Source: Akkermansia muciniphila (GTDB taxonomy: Bacteria; Verrucomicrobiota; Verrucomicrobiia; Limisphaerales; JADLHS01). From it: 33,797 bases of DNA. The notes under the pieces were generated by a model, which was not told the DNA's origin, ran no database searches, and saw only the letters and a program-made list of their open reading frames with translations. Where the stretch lies: assembly GCA_945882065.1 (NCBI GenBank), contig CAMCWI010000010.1, forward strand, positions 1 to 33,797, in the 5' to 3' direction. Position numbers and translations under genes: made by a program. Each line of letters begins with the position of its first letter. Position 1 is the stretch's first letter. Shown here in pieces: positions 7,432-15,979 of the stretch.

Positions 7432-8465
7432 TTTGTTTTAGTTCTCCCCGTCATTTCATCATCAACTTCGCACTCGCACTCGGTTCGATCCTTAATGGAC
7501 AAAACCTCCGCGCACAGCCGTTCAATCTGCCCACAGCCAACCGCGCCATCTACGACGGCGATGGCGGTGGTGAAAAATTCTTCGTCCCCACTGTCGGCAA
7601 AACTTGGAAGAGCGGATGTTTTGGTTGCGTCCGCACCGAAGGCTGGCAGATGCACGAAGGTCTCGATATCCGCTCCTTGCAACGCGACAAGCGCGGCGAA
7701 CCCACCGACCCCGTCAACGCCACTACCGACGGCGCCGTCGCTTACATCAACCGCAAATCCGCGCTCTCCAACTACGGCAGCTACATCATACTGCGCCACA
7801 CGATTGACGGCATCGAAGTCTATTCCACCTACGCCCACTTACGCGAAGTGCGCGAGGACTTAAAGTCCGGCTCAACCGTCAAAAACGGCGAACAGATCGG
7901 CGTGATGGGGCGCACCGCGAATACTCGACAAGGCATATCCAAAGATCGCGCTCACGTTCACTTTGAACTGAACCTCTTCGTCAACGAACGCTTCACGGCC
8001 TGGTATAAAAAAACTTACCCAAAGCAACGCAACGATCACGGCCAATGGAACGGGCAAAATTTTCTAGGCATCGATCCGCGCGCCATTCTGCTGGAACAAC
8101 AAGAACAAGGCGGAGGTTTCAACCTCATCAAACTTCTCCAAAGCCAGCCGGAACTTTGCCGCGTGACTGTGCGCAACACCAATTTCCCGTGGCTCACCCG
8201 CTACGCTCCTCTGATCAAGTCAAACCCACAAGCCACCAAGGAAGGCATCGTCGGTTACGAACTCGCGCTCAACTTCAATGGTATTCCCATTGAACTCATC
8301 CCGCGCGGCGCATCCGAGTTGAAAGGCAAATCCAGATTCCAACTTCTTTCCGTCAATGAAACCGAGCAGAAGAAAAATCCTTGCGGCAAGATCGTCACCA
8401 AGCGCAAAGGCCAATGGGAACTAGCCACGCGCGGTCAGAATTTGTTGGAGTTGCTCACTTACTGA
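7428..8465 (+). CDS. M23 (LytM) family metallopeptidase
   Basis: M23 proteins are zinc endopeptidases that cut peptidoglycan cross-links or, when degenerate, activate amidases. The 345-residue product has an N-terminal hydrophobic signal (about 8-29), then the M23 domain with HEGLD (His76, Asp80) and HVHFE (His176, His178), the four metal/catalytic positions of an active enzyme. The segment GSTVKNGEQIGVMGRT is typical of the fold. A further domain of about 140 residues follows and is not recognised. The GTG start overlaps the TGA of the lipoprotein gene and is preceded by a clear Shine-Dalgarno GGAGG, unusual in this window. It is followed by gluQ after 15 bp. Confidence 0.88.
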   Translation: MICFSSPRHFIINFALALGSILNGQNLRAQPFNLPTANRAIYDGDGGGEKFFVPTVGKTWKSGCFGCVRTEGWQMHEGLDIRSLQRDKRGEPTDPVNATTDGAVAYINRKSALSNYGSYIILRHTIDGIEVYSTYAHLREVREDLKSGSTVKNGEQIGVMGRTANTRQGISKDRAHVHFELNLFVNERFTAWYKKTYPKQRNDHGQWNGQNFLGIDPRAILLEQQEQGGGFNLIKLLQSQPELCRVTVRNTNFPWLTRYAPLIKSNPQATKEGIVGYELALNFNGIPIELIPRGASELKGKSRFQLLSVNETEQKKNPCGKIVTKRKGQWELATRGQNLLELLTY

Positions 8466-8480
8466 CGGAGGCGATGTCTC

Positions 8481-9389
8481 GTGTCTACGCACCACGCATC
8501 ATACACCACGTATCGAGGCCGCCTCGCTCCCTCACCCACAGGCAATCTTCACCTCGGCCACGCGCGGACTTTCTGGACTGCACAGCAACGCGCACGCTCT
8601 CGCGGCGGCACATTGATCTTCCGCAACGAAGACCTAGATAGTGCCCGCTGCAAGCCGGAATTCGTATCCGCCATGTTCGACGACTTGAAATGGTTCGACT
8701 TCGATTGGCAGGAAGGCCCGGACTGCGGCGGACAATTTACGCCCTACAACCAAAGCGAGCGCATGAATTCCTATCGCGCCGCGCTCGATCAACTCCGCGC
8801 CACCGGACTCATCTATCCCTGCACCTGCTCGCGCAAAGACATCGCTGCCGCCGCACACGCTCCTCACGCTGAAGACGATGACGAACCGATCTACGCGGGA
8901 ACGTGCCGACCGACGCAGAGTTCCAAGTTGAAGGTTGAAGGTTGCAAGTTGGACGACCGCGCGGAGCAACCCGCAACTTTCAACCTTAAGCCTTCAACCC
9001 GCTTCTCTTGGCGCTTCAAAGTTCCTGACGGCGAAACCATTTCCTTCACCGACAACAATCTCGGCCCGCAATCGTTCGTCGCCGGAAAAGACTTCGGCGA
9101 TTTTGTGATTTGGCGGCACGACGATGTTCCCGCCTACCAACTCGCCTGCGTGGCGGACGACGCTGCCATGCAGATCAGCGAAGTCGTGCGCGGCGCGGAC
9201 TTGCTCGTCAGCACCGCGCGGCAAATCCTGCTCTACCGTGCCATCGGCTTGCGCGTGCCAGAATTTTTCCACTGCACGCTGATGACTGACGATGCCGGTG
9301 TCCGGCTCGCCAAACGCCACGATGCTCTCAGCCTCCGCAAGCTGCGAGAACTCGGGGAGAGTCCCGCCACGCTCCGCAGCAAGTGGTGA
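8481..9389 (+). CDS. gluQ: Glutamyl-Q tRNA(Asp) synthetase
   Basis: GluQ is a truncated glutamyl-tRNA synthetase paralogue lacking the anticodon-binding domain; it glutamylates queuosine in tRNA(Asp). The 302-residue product shows GRLAPSPTGNLHLGHAR with the HIGH-type motif at residues 24-27, the zinc-site pattern CTC followed by YAGTC, and the KMSKS-like RLAKRHD near the C-terminus. Start is GTG at 8481, with GGAGG about 10 nt upstream; an ATG at 8474 is in another frame. Residues 147-173 (SSKLKVEGCKLDD onward) are a foreign-looking insertion encoded by an imperfect palindrome. It sits right after the zinc motif and before RFSWRFKVPDGE. The frame is kept, so the protein may still be functional. 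Confidence 0.92.
   Translation: MSTHHASYTTYRGRLAPSPTGNLHLGHARTFWTAQQRARSRGGTLIFRNEDLDSARCKPEFVSAMFDDLKWFDFDWQEGPDCGGQFTPYNQSERMNSYRAALDQLRATGLIYPCTCSRKDIAAAAHAPHAEDDDEPIYAGTCRPTQSSKLKVEGCKLDDRAEQPATFNLKPSTRFSWRFKVPDGETISFTDNNLGPQSFVAGKDFGDFVIWRHDDVPAYQLACVADDAAMQISEVVRGADLLVSTARQILLYRAIGLRVPEFFHCTLMTDDAGVRLAKRHDALSLRKLRELGESPATLRSKW
8919..8999. repeat. In-frame palindromic insertion inside gluQ
   Basis: About 81 bp (27 codons) formed by two imperfect inverted arms: AGTTGAAGGTTGAAGGTTGC (from 8926) and GCAACTTTCAACCTTAAGCC (from 8973). A GC-rich loop of about 18 bp separates them. The unit GTTGAAGG is repeated inside the arms. It encodes a Lys-rich loop with no counterpart that I know in GluQ. 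Confidence 0.75.
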
Positions 9390-9400
9390 AACCAACTACG

Positions 9401-9430
9401 TTGCCTTCATCGCTCCAATTTGTGTAGCTT
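9401..9430 (+). promoter_or_regulatory. Candidate promoter of the DUF4337-PQQ operon
   Basis: TTGCCT (9401-9406), an 18-nt spacer and TAGCTT (9425-9430). The start codon follows 8 nt later, so the transcript would begin at or next to the ATG. Motif match only. Confidence 0.4.
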
Positions 9431-9438
9431 CCCCATAG

Positions 9439-10281
9439 ATGAAGACAAAAGTCCCGGATCAATTAGCCGCAGAAGTGCCGCAAACCAAGTGGGGCAAAAC
9501 ACTCCTCGCCACGCCCGTCATCATGACGGTCATCGCGACCTTGCTCGCAGGCTTGGCGTCCAGCGAGATGACACGCGCTCAATACGACCGCGCCCTTGGA
9601 GCACAACTCCAGTCCAAGGCAGGCGATCAATGGGCTTACTTTCAGGCGAAGAAACTTCGGGGCGCGATGCAGCAAAACTCTCTCGCACTACTCAATGCCA
9701 CCGCTGAAATCCGCACAATTGAGAATCCCGCGCTGACAAAGATTCCCGTTCCCAACACTGCCAGCATGGATTCAAAAGTTGAAGCAGCGCTTGAAGCCAT
9801 TGAAAATCAAAAGACCGAAGCTGAGATCACCGACCTGTTGAAGCCCGTGGATGACAAGTCGCTCGCCGCCGCGTTGCAAGCGGCCAAAGACAACTCCATC
9901 TCTTTCGATACGCTCACCGCTCCCGCCAACCAAGCTCTTGATCAATTGGAGAAGTCCCTTCCCTCTGGCGACAAAGCCGCCGCACGCGATCTCACCGCCG
10001 CCAAGATGCGCTACAACGCCATGCGTTACGAAGCCGAAGCGCGCCTCAATCAGACCATCGCAGGTTTCTACGAGTTGCAAGTGCGCAAGGCCAACATCTC
10101 CGCCGAACGCCACCACAAACGCAGCGGAAAATTTTTCTTCGGCATGTTGACCGCGCAAGCTGCGGTCATTGTTTCCACGTTCGCCATCGCTGCTCAAAAG
10201 CGGAGCTTCCTCTGGTCCATCGCCGCAGTAGCCGGGCTTGCCGCCATCGTCTTCGCCATCTACGTCTATCTGCGCGTGTAA
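9439..10281 (+). CDS. DUF4337 domain membrane protein
   Basis: The 280-residue protein has an N-terminal membrane segment (about 25-42, TPVIMTVIATLLAGLAS), then the DUF4337 signature EMTRAQYDRALGAQLQSK and AGDQWAYFQAKKLRG. A long, Ala/Lys-rich, probably helical periplasmic region follows, and two C-terminal membrane segments (about 232-253 and 258-278). The function of DUF4337 is not known. It begins with ATG 8 nt after a -10-like TAGCTT and has no Shine-Dalgarno. The next gene starts 4 bp after its stop, so the two form an operon. Confidence 0.88.
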   Translation: MKTKVPDQLAAEVPQTKWGKTLLATPVIMTVIATLLAGLASSEMTRAQYDRALGAQLQSKAGDQWAYFQAKKLRGAMQQNSLALLNATAEIRTIENPALTKIPVPNTASMDSKVEAALEAIENQKTEAEITDLLKPVDDKSLAAALQAAKDNSISFDTLTAPANQALDQLEKSLPSGDKAAARDLTAAKMRYNAMRYEAEARLNQTIAGFYELQVRKANISAERHHKRSGKFFFGMLTAQAAVIVSTFAIAAQKRSFLWSIAAVAGLAAIVFAIYVYLRV

Positions 10282-10285
10282 TGCC

Positions 10286-11737
10286 GTGAATTTGTCAGCC
10301 TCACAGATTTTCCGGCAACGCTTCACATGCGGATTGCTTGTTGCGGGAATCCTCGCTGTCGCCCAGACAATTCCGCGCGCCATTGCCGTGGAGCGTTCTG
10401 ATTGGCCGCACTTTCTCGGACCAAACCACAACAACATCTCCGCTGAAACCGGTTTGCTCGACCGTTGGGCCACCAACGGTCCGCCGCAAGTCTGGGAGAA
10501 GACTGTCGGCTCAGGTTACAGCGCGCCCTCGGTGATAGGCGATTTGCTTGTGTTGCATCATCGCCTCGGTGACGAGGAAATCGTTGAAGCAATGGACGCC
10601 ACCACCGGCAAAACGAAGTGGCTGCATAAATACCCAAGCCGCTTTCGCGATCCCTTCGGCTACAACAACGGCCCACGCTGCACGCCGTTGCTCACATCGA
10701 ATTTCTGTTTCACATTTGGCGCGGACGGCAAATTGACCTGCCTTGCGCTGGCGGACGGCAAGTTGGTCTGGCAACGCGACACCGCCAAAGATTGGAATGT
10801 CCCCGAAGCCTTCTTCGGCGTCGGCAGCACACCGCTGATTGAAGACGGGAAATTGATCGTTATGGTCGGTGGTCAGCCGGATTCCGGCGTCGTCGCTCTC
10901 GATCCCGCCACCGGCAAAACGATTTGGGAAAGTGTCGGGCGCAAAACTTGGAACGGCGTGGCGACTGTGACAGCGCGTTCAACCAAGCCTTACGCTTGGA
11001 CGGGTTCTGAGATGCTCGCCAGCTATTCTGCACCCATCGCCGCGACGATTCACGGTCAGCGACACCTGCTTTGCCTGATGCGTCAGGGCCTCGTCTCATT
11101 GAATCCAACAAATGGCGAAGTCCGCTTTAGTCGCTGGTTTCAATCCACCGTCAACGAATCCGTCAACGCCATGACGCCAGTCGTTCATGACGATCTCGTA
11201 CTTATATCTGCCGCGTACTATCGGATCGGCGCCGTCGCTTTGCGCGTAAAACCGGATGGCAAGTCCTTCGATGAACTTTGGCGCAGTCCTACAAACTCTT
11301 TCGAACGCGATCCTGCCACCGGCGATTATCCTGCGCCTGTGTTGGAGCTTCATTTCAACACGCCCGTGCTGCACGACGGATTCCTCTATGCCTTCAGCGG
11401 ACGCAACGAGCCTGATGCGAGCTTCCGCTGCGTTGAACTCAGGAGTGGTCATCTCATGTGGAGTCGCAACGAAGGCTGGCCGGCGCACAGCAAACAACAG
11501 CCACCCGTGTACGGGCGCGGCTCGGGAATTCTCGCCGATGGCAAACTCATTGTCCTTGGTGAAGGCGGGAAGCTGGGAATGTTCCGACTGAACTCCGTGA
11601 AGCCAGAGGAAATTTGCGCGTGGCAAGTCCCGCAACTCCGCTACCCCTGCTGGGCTGGCCCCGTGTTGGCAGGGAAGAATCTCTACCTGCGAAGCGAGGA
11701 CAAGCTGATCTGCTTCAACTTTGCGAAACCAGATTAG
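10286..11737 (+). CDS. PQQ-like beta-propeller repeat protein, exported
   Basis: The product has 483 residues from GTG 10286; the track's TTG at 10238 lies within the previous gene. An N-terminal Sec signal (about 13-33, TCGLLVAGILAVAQTIPRA) precedes the segment SDWPHFLGPNHNN, the typical opening of verrucomicrobial/planctomycetal PQQ-like propeller proteins. Repeated blade motifs are visible (DATTGKTKWLHKY, LADGKLVWQRD, DPATGKTIWESVG). Such proteins form an eight-bladed-type propeller in the periplasm, but many of them do not bind PQQ and have no proven activity. It starts 4 bp after the DUF4337 gene, so the two are probably coupled. Confidence 0.88.
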   Translation: MNLSASQIFRQRFTCGLLVAGILAVAQTIPRAIAVERSDWPHFLGPNHNNISAETGLLDRWATNGPPQVWEKTVGSGYSAPSVIGDLLVLHHRLGDEEIVEAMDATTGKTKWLHKYPSRFRDPFGYNNGPRCTPLLTSNFCFTFGADGKLTCLALADGKLVWQRDTAKDWNVPEAFFGVGSTPLIEDGKLIVMVGGQPDSGVVALDPATGKTIWESVGRKTWNGVATVTARSTKPYAWTGSEMLASYSAPIAATIHGQRHLLCLMRQGLVSLNPTNGEVRFSRWFQSTVNESVNAMTPVVHDDLVLISAAYYRIGAVALRVKPDGKSFDELWRSPTNSFERDPATGDYPAPVLELHFNTPVLHDGFLYAFSGRNEPDASFRCVELRSGHLMWSRNEGWPAHSKQQPPVYGRGSGILADGKLIVLGEGGKLGMFRLNSVKPEEICAWQVPQLRYPCWAGPVLAGKNLYLRSEDKLICFNFAKPD

Positions 11738-11947
11738 CCGGAACGAGGCGGTCAAATAGATACGCCGCACTCAGATTCAGCACATCCGCTGGCGGATTCA
11801 AGTGGCTAGCGCAATCATCCTGTGCGTCCGTTTGATGGCGTCCGCTCGCAACTTCAGCGTGACACTTGTTTATCGGATGGCAAAATAATAGAAATGCGAG
11901 ACACCCTATCAAAGCTAGGCCAAAGCAATAAACTCTCGCACGCGTCT

Positions 11948-13048
11948 GTGAGAATCCTTATCGCGCCGGACAAATTCAAGGGCACGCTCACCGCGCGACA
12001 AGCCGCAGAGGCCATCGCGTGCGGTTGGCAAAAAGCGCGACCCGACGACGATCTCACTTTGCTTCCCATCAGCGACGGCGGGGATGGTTTTGGTTGTGTG
12101 CTCGGCGATGCGCTCGGCGCGAAGCCTCAACGCATTTCCACTTTGGACGCGGCCCATCGCAAATGCGTCTCAACATGGTGGTGGCAGCCGGAGACTCGCA
12201 CTGCCATCATCGAATCCGCCAACATCATCGGCCTTGCGATGCTTCCACAGGGAAAGTTTCATCCGTTCCAACTCGACACCTTTGGCCTCGGAAAAGTTCT
12301 TCTCGCAGCGACAATCAAAGGCGCGAAGACAATCATCCTCGGCATCGGCGGCAGCGCGACTAACGACGGCGGCTTCGGTCTCGCCCGCGCGCTGGGCTGG
12401 GAGTTTTTTGACGCGTGCGGTGAACGCATCGAGCAGTGGACGCAACTTCATACTCTCGCGAAAATCCGGCGACCAAAGTCGTTGAAGCTTCCGAAGATCA
12501 TCGTGGCGGTGGATGTGGAAAACCCATTGCTCGGCAAACGCGGCGCAACCCGCGTCTATGGCCCGCAGAAAGGTTTGCGCGCGGAAGAGTTTGCGATCGC
12601 AGAGAAAAATCTGCGCCGGCTAGCCTCAGTCGTGAAGCACCAGTTTGGATTTGATTTCACTCACTCGCCCGGCGCAGGTGCAGCGGGCGGACTCGGCTTC
12701 GGACTCGCCATGTTTGCAAGCGGCGAATTGCGGCCCGGCTTTGAACTGCTCGCCAAAACTACGCGGCTCGCGAGTCATCTCAACGCCTGCGATCTCGTCA
12801 TCACCGGCGAAGGATCTCTCGACGACTCAACGCTCATGGGCAAAGGCGCAGGTTCACTCGCGGAACTTTGCCGGGCGCGCAAGATTCCCGTGATCGCTCT
12901 CGCCGGAGTGCTGCACGATTCGGGGAAGTTGCGAAAGCTTTTTACCCAAAACCATTCGCTGACGCAGCTCACCACGCCAACAAAAGCCCGTTCTCGCGCC
13001 GCGCACTGGCTGGCCGTTCTCGCTGAACAAATAGCGGTGAAGCGGTGA
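11948..13048 (+). CDS. Glycerate kinase (type 1, GarK/GlxK-like)
   Basis: The enzyme phosphorylates D-glycerate, feeding photorespiratory, glyoxylate or sugar-acid carbon into glycolysis. The 366 residues begin VRILIAPDKFKGTLTARQAA, matching the normal family N-terminus (IAPDSFKGSL). Further family motifs are SDGGDGFG, GIGGSATNDGG, YGPQKG and ITGEGSLDDSTLMGKG. I chose GTG 11948 on this basis. An in-frame ATG at 11894, preceded by AATAAT, is a serious alternative and would add 18 residues; the track start at 11822 is unlikely. The 210-bp region upstream (11738-11947) holds no gene I can support. It is not adjacent to other glycerate genes. Confidence 0.92.
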   Translation: MRILIAPDKFKGTLTARQAAEAIACGWQKARPDDDLTLLPISDGGDGFGCVLGDALGAKPQRISTLDAAHRKCVSTWWWQPETRTAIIESANIIGLAMLPQGKFHPFQLDTFGLGKVLLAATIKGAKTIILGIGGSATNDGGFGLARALGWEFFDACGERIEQWTQLHTLAKIRRPKSLKLPKIIVAVDVENPLLGKRGATRVYGPQKGLRAEEFAIAEKNLRRLASVVKHQFGFDFTHSPGAGAAGGLGFGLAMFASGELRPGFELLAKTTRLASHLNACDLVITGEGSLDDSTLMGKGAGSLAELCRARKIPVIALAGVLHDSGKLRKLFTQNHSLTQLTTPTKARSRAAHWLAVLAEQIAVKR

Positions 13049-13214
13049 TCCCGAAACTGGAACAGAAACCGAACTGCTAAAGTCGCCGCATTGTGTTGGT
13101 TGGCAATAGTTCAAGTATCAGGACAACAATCCCGGAATCTCAACACCGCCTCTTCAAGATTCGCCGGCATACTTCCGCTTCCATGCCCTGCCCCGCCCCG
13201 CTACTCTGCCGCGC

Positions 13215-13898
13215 ATGAATAATCACGGCAATGGCTTCATCAAGGAAGACCCTTGGCGCGTCCTGCGCATCATGGGTGAGTTCGTGGAGTCCTTTGAAAC
13301 ACTCTCGCATCTGCATCCGGCGGTAACGGTGTTCGGGTCGGCGCGCACCAAACCGCGTGATCCTTACTACAGGGCCGCCGTGGAACTCGCCAAGAAACTC
13401 GCGCGTCACAACATCCCCGTCGTGACTGGCGGCGGGCCGGGCATCATGGAGGCCGCGAACAAAGGCGCATCTGCCGCTGGCGGAAAATCTGTTGGGCTTA
13501 ACATCGAGTTGCCACACGAGCAAAAGGGAAACGACTTTGCCAACGTGCCAGTGAACTTCCACTACTTCTTCTCGCGCAAAGTCTGTTTCGTGAAATACAG
13601 CTTTGCGTTCGTCTTCATGCCCGGTGGCTTCGGCACGCTCGATGAATTGTTTGAGGTGCTTACACTGGTTCAGACCGAACGCATCCCGAAATTTCCGTTG
13701 ATTCTCTTCGGCAAAAAATATTGGTCAGGCTTGCTGCGCTGGATGCAGAGCGAGTTGCACGACAACAGCAGATACATCGGCCCAGACGATCTAAAGTTGC
13801 TCACGATCACGGACGATGTGGATGAAGCCGTGGCCGTGATCACCCAATACCTCGAACGCGTCGGCCCGCCGCAGACTGTGCCGATGGCTTTTTCCTGA
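13215..13898 (+). CDS. LOG family / TIGR00730 Rossmann-fold protein
   Basis: The product has 227 residues. It has the family's nucleotide-binding motifs VVTGGGPGIMEAANKGA and the hallmark PGGFGTLDELFEVLT, with SARTKPRDPYY near the N-terminus. Relatives hydrolyse nucleoside 5'-monophosphates to base plus ribose phosphate (cytokinin-activating LOG activity) or were once annotated as lysine decarboxylases. A purine/pyrimidine nucleosidase role is the best guess for this bacterium. TACTCT lies 7 nt before the ATG with no Shine-Dalgarno. The next gene starts 9 bp after the stop, so they are likely cotranscribed. Confidence 0.93.
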   Translation: MNNHGNGFIKEDPWRVLRIMGEFVESFETLSHLHPAVTVFGSARTKPRDPYYRAAVELAKKLARHNIPVVTGGGPGIMEAANKGASAAGGKSVGLNIELPHEQKGNDFANVPVNFHYFFSRKVCFVKYSFAFVFMPGGFGTLDELFEVLTLVQTERIPKFPLILFGKKYWSGLLRWMQSELHDNSRYIGPDDLKLLTITDDVDEAVAVITQYLERVGPPQTVPMAFS

Positions 13899-13907
13899 AA
13901 TCATACG

Positions 13908-14678
13908 ATGCCTGCCACGAGCCATTACGCAGTGCTGTTGCGGAACGAAACGCGCCCTGCTGCCGATCAAATCCGTCGCGCGTTCAGTTCTTTCAGTCAT
14001 CTGACGGATGTGGATGCTATCCGCCTCGCGGCGAACGCCGAGGGTATTCTCATGCGGCAATTGAGTTCCGACGAAGCGCGTGCATTTCATCGCGCGCTTA
14101 ACGCGGAGGGTGTGGATGCGACATTCGTCGCAGAAGATAATCTGCCTGCGCTCCCAAAAAAAATGGCGTCGCACCGTATCGAACTCGCCGAGAAAGACCT
14201 CGTCGTGTTCGACCAGATCGGCAGGCAGGAGAAGTTTGCCTGGGGTGAGATTTCCCTGCTCGCCCTCGGCACAATGACGCATTTCGGCATCGGTCATGCC
14301 ACCAAAGTTGGAACCAAGCTGGGCTACAATCCAGCAACCGGGGTCTGGCCTAAAGAAACTGTCGAGCACTCGCACAAGCTCGCAAAAGATTCCCAACTCC
14401 TGCTTGAGATCGTGATCACACGCAGCGGAAAACGCTTCCAGATCAACGCCGCCGAGTTTCCGTTCCGCTACGTCGTGGATCGCCCTGAGTTTTCGCTTGT
14501 GGACAAGATTGTCTGGCTGGCGGAAGCATTGATCCAGCGCGCGCCGCAAGCACTCTTGAATCGGGGTGCTCGCGACGTGCGGGATGGTGTGAAATTGGTG
14601 CGCGGCTATCCAACGCCACAGGTTTTCAACGACGAAATGGTGTGGCTGCTTTGGGATCTAGCTCAGAAAGCGCGGTGA
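13908..14678 (+). CDS. Hypothetical protein, 256 aa
   Basis: I do not recognise this protein. It appears soluble, without a signal peptide or membrane segment. An N-terminal part (about 1-75, starting SHYAVLLRNETRPAADQIRR) resembles a small alpha/beta domain ending at NLPALPKK. The remainder begins with HRIELAEKDLVVFDQIG and contains WGEISLLALGTMTHFG, which is reminiscent of a PH-like or DUF-type beta domain. It continues to a helical C-terminus. It is 9 bp downstream of the LOG-family gene in the same direction and followed by a palindromic repeat, so it is probably the last gene of a two-gene operon. Confidence 0.78.
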   Translation: MPATSHYAVLLRNETRPAADQIRRAFSSFSHLTDVDAIRLAANAEGILMRQLSSDEARAFHRALNAEGVDATFVAEDNLPALPKKMASHRIELAEKDLVVFDQIGRQEKFAWGEISLLALGTMTHFGIGHATKVGTKLGYNPATGVWPKETVEHSHKLAKDSQLLLEIVITRSGKRFQINAAEFPFRYVVDRPEFSLVDKIVWLAEALIQRAPQALLNRGARDVRDGVKLVRGYPTPQVFNDEMVWLLWDLAQKAR

Positions 14679-14697
14679 ATGGCAGGGGCGATGAGTT

Positions 14698-14802
14698 GCC
14701 ACAAAAAGGCACAAGAAGCACAAAACCGGAATGCCGGAATACTTTTAGAGCCATAAATTTCTCCGCCTCTGCCCCTTTGTGCCTCTTGTGCCTTCTCGTG
14801 GC
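14698..14802. repeat. Palindromic intergenic element between convergent genes
   Basis: GCCACAAAAAGGCACAAGAA (from 14698, arm to 14725) is the near reverse complement of CTTTGTGCCTCTTGTGCCTT (in the arm 14772-14802). About 46 bp of different sequence lies between the arms. It occupies most of the 160-bp gap between two convergent genes and could form a large hairpin on either transcript. A related single arm is at 6110-6144. Confidence 0.75.
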
Positions 14803-14838
14803 TGAAAACCGGCGGCAGATGGACTTTGCCGCAGACGT

Positions 14839-15795
14839 TCATTTCCAAAACGGACACCGCACCCAGCGTTGCGGTTCGACCTCGATCAACTCTGGCAACG
14901 CCCTCCCACATTCCTCACGCGCCATCGGACAACGTGGAGCAAACCGGCAGCCAGATGGAAAGTTCCCGATACGCGGGACGTTGCCGGGAATAGTGGTCAA
15001 ACGCGTCGCATCACCACCGAGCTTGGGAACGCTCGCCATTAACGCGCGCGTGTAGGGATGCAGCGGACGCCGCAGGAGTTCACGCGCCGGGGCAAGTTCC
15101 ACGATCTGCCCGGCGTACATCACCGCCACGCGATCCGCGATGTCGCCCACGATGCCGAGATTGTGTGTGATGAGAAGGATCGCCATGCCAAGGCGTTCCT
15201 TGAGGTCGCGCAACAAATCCAGAATCTGCGCCTGAATGGTCACATCGAGCGCGGTAGTCGGTTCATCCGCGACGAGTAATTTGGGTTCGCTCGCCAGTGC
15301 CATCGCGATCATCACGCGTTGCTGCATCCCGCCGGACATCTCGAACGGATAATTTTTCAGCCGCGCTTCCGGCGCAGGAATGCCGACGAGTTTCAACAGG
15401 CGGATGACTTCGGTATCGTTCGCTTTTTGCGGCTGATGCAGCTTAAGCGATTCCTTGATCTGTGCGCCGATGCGGAACACAGGGTTCAACGCTGCGCCCG
15501 GTTCTTGGAACACGTAACTCACCACGCCTCCACGGATGGAGCGCAGTTCCTCAGACGTCATCTTCAACACATCGCGACCATTCAGGAGAATTTCGCCGCT
15601 GACGTAATTAGCAGGCGGAGAGGGGACGAGTCGCGCAATGGATTGAGCGGTGATACTCTTACCACAACCGCTTTCACCCACGAGACAAACCGTTTCACCC
15701 GCATCAAGCGTGAGCGACACGCCATCCACGGCGCGCGCGCCGCCCTCCGAGTTCACGAAGTCGAGCCGGAGGTTTTTTATTTCGAGCAGGGGCAT
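14839..15795 (-). CDS. Oligopeptide/dipeptide ABC transporter ATP-binding protein (DppD/OppD-like)
   Basis: This is the cytoplasmic ATPase of a peptide importer. In its 318 residues are Walker A GESGCGKSITAQ (about 39-50), the signature EMSGGMQQRVMIAMALA, Walker B LLVADEPTTALD and the switch histidine in LLITHN. The C-terminal oligopeptide-transporter extension HPYTRALMASVP and the cysteine cluster CRFAPRCP are also present, so it is complete and looks active. No permease, binding protein or second ATPase (DppF) lies next to it: downstream is a palindromic repeat and convergent gene, and upstream is a tRNA on the other strand. It is therefore an orphan subunit within this window. Confidence 0.94.
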   Translation of the reverse strand: MPLLEIKNLRLDFVNSEGGARAVDGVSLTLDAGETVCLVGESGCGKSITAQSIARLVPSPPANYVSGEILLNGRDVLKMTSEELRSIRGGVVSYVFQEPGAALNPVFRIGAQIKESLKLHQPQKANDTEVIRLLKLVGIPAPEARLKNYPFEMSGGMQQRVMIAMALASEPKLLVADEPTTALDVTIQAQILDLLRDLKERLGMAILLITHNLGIVGDIADRVAVMYAGQIVELAPARELLRRPLHPYTRALMASVPKLGGDATRLTTIPGNVPRIGNFPSGCRFAPRCPMAREECGRALPELIEVEPQRWVRCPFWK

Positions 15796-15844
15796 GGTTT
15801 AATGGGGCAACATCTCAACAGGCATTGGGCGACTGAGGGAAAAC

Positions 15845-15873
15845 TTGACCGCAACGCGTTGTAAATCTAGGCT
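15845..15873 (+). promoter_or_regulatory. Promoter of tRNA-His
   Basis: TTGACC (15845-15850), a 17-nt spacer and TAGGCT (15868-15873). Initiation about 7 nt downstream would leave a 5' leader of only about 5 nt before the tRNA. This is the best promoter in the window and suggests that this organism tolerates -10 elements of the form TAnnCT. Confidence 0.65.
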
Positions 15874-15885
15874 TCCCGCCGGTTG

Positions 15886-15960
15886 GTGGCCATAGCTCAA
15901 TGGTAGAGTCCCAGATTGTGATTCTGGTTGTTGCGGGTTCGAATCCCGTTGGTCACCCCA
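15886..15960 (+). tRNA. tRNA-His (GUG)
   Basis: The cloverleaf folds fully: acceptor GTGGCCA/TGGTCAC (one G-U pair), D stem GCTC/GAGT, anticodon stem CCAGA/TCTGG with loop TTGTGAT (anticodon GTG), T stem GCGGG/CCCGT with loop TTCGAAT. The discriminator is C and CCA is encoded. A G at 15885 can pair with the discriminator C as the histidine-specific G-1. A good promoter lies directly upstream. No clear T-tract terminator follows. Confidence 0.95.
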
Positions 15961-15979
15961 ACTCTTTCCCTCCACTCAC

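Noticed and set aside
13093-13218. 41-codon plus-strand ORF ending in an ATGA overlap with the LOG-family start, preceded by GCTAAAGT
   Set aside because: The stop/start overlap is attractive, but the peptide composition (Pro, Cys, Ser, Arg mix) looks like translated non-coding DNA and no conservation can be shown.
13791-14549. 252-aa minus-strand ORF overlapping the LOG-family and 256-aa protein genes
   Set aside because: It spans two plus-strand genes, one with strong motifs, and has no recognisable family features.
15961-15979. Possible integration site at the tRNA-His 3' end
   Set aside because: No integrase gene and no second copy of the tRNA 3' end were seen in the window.
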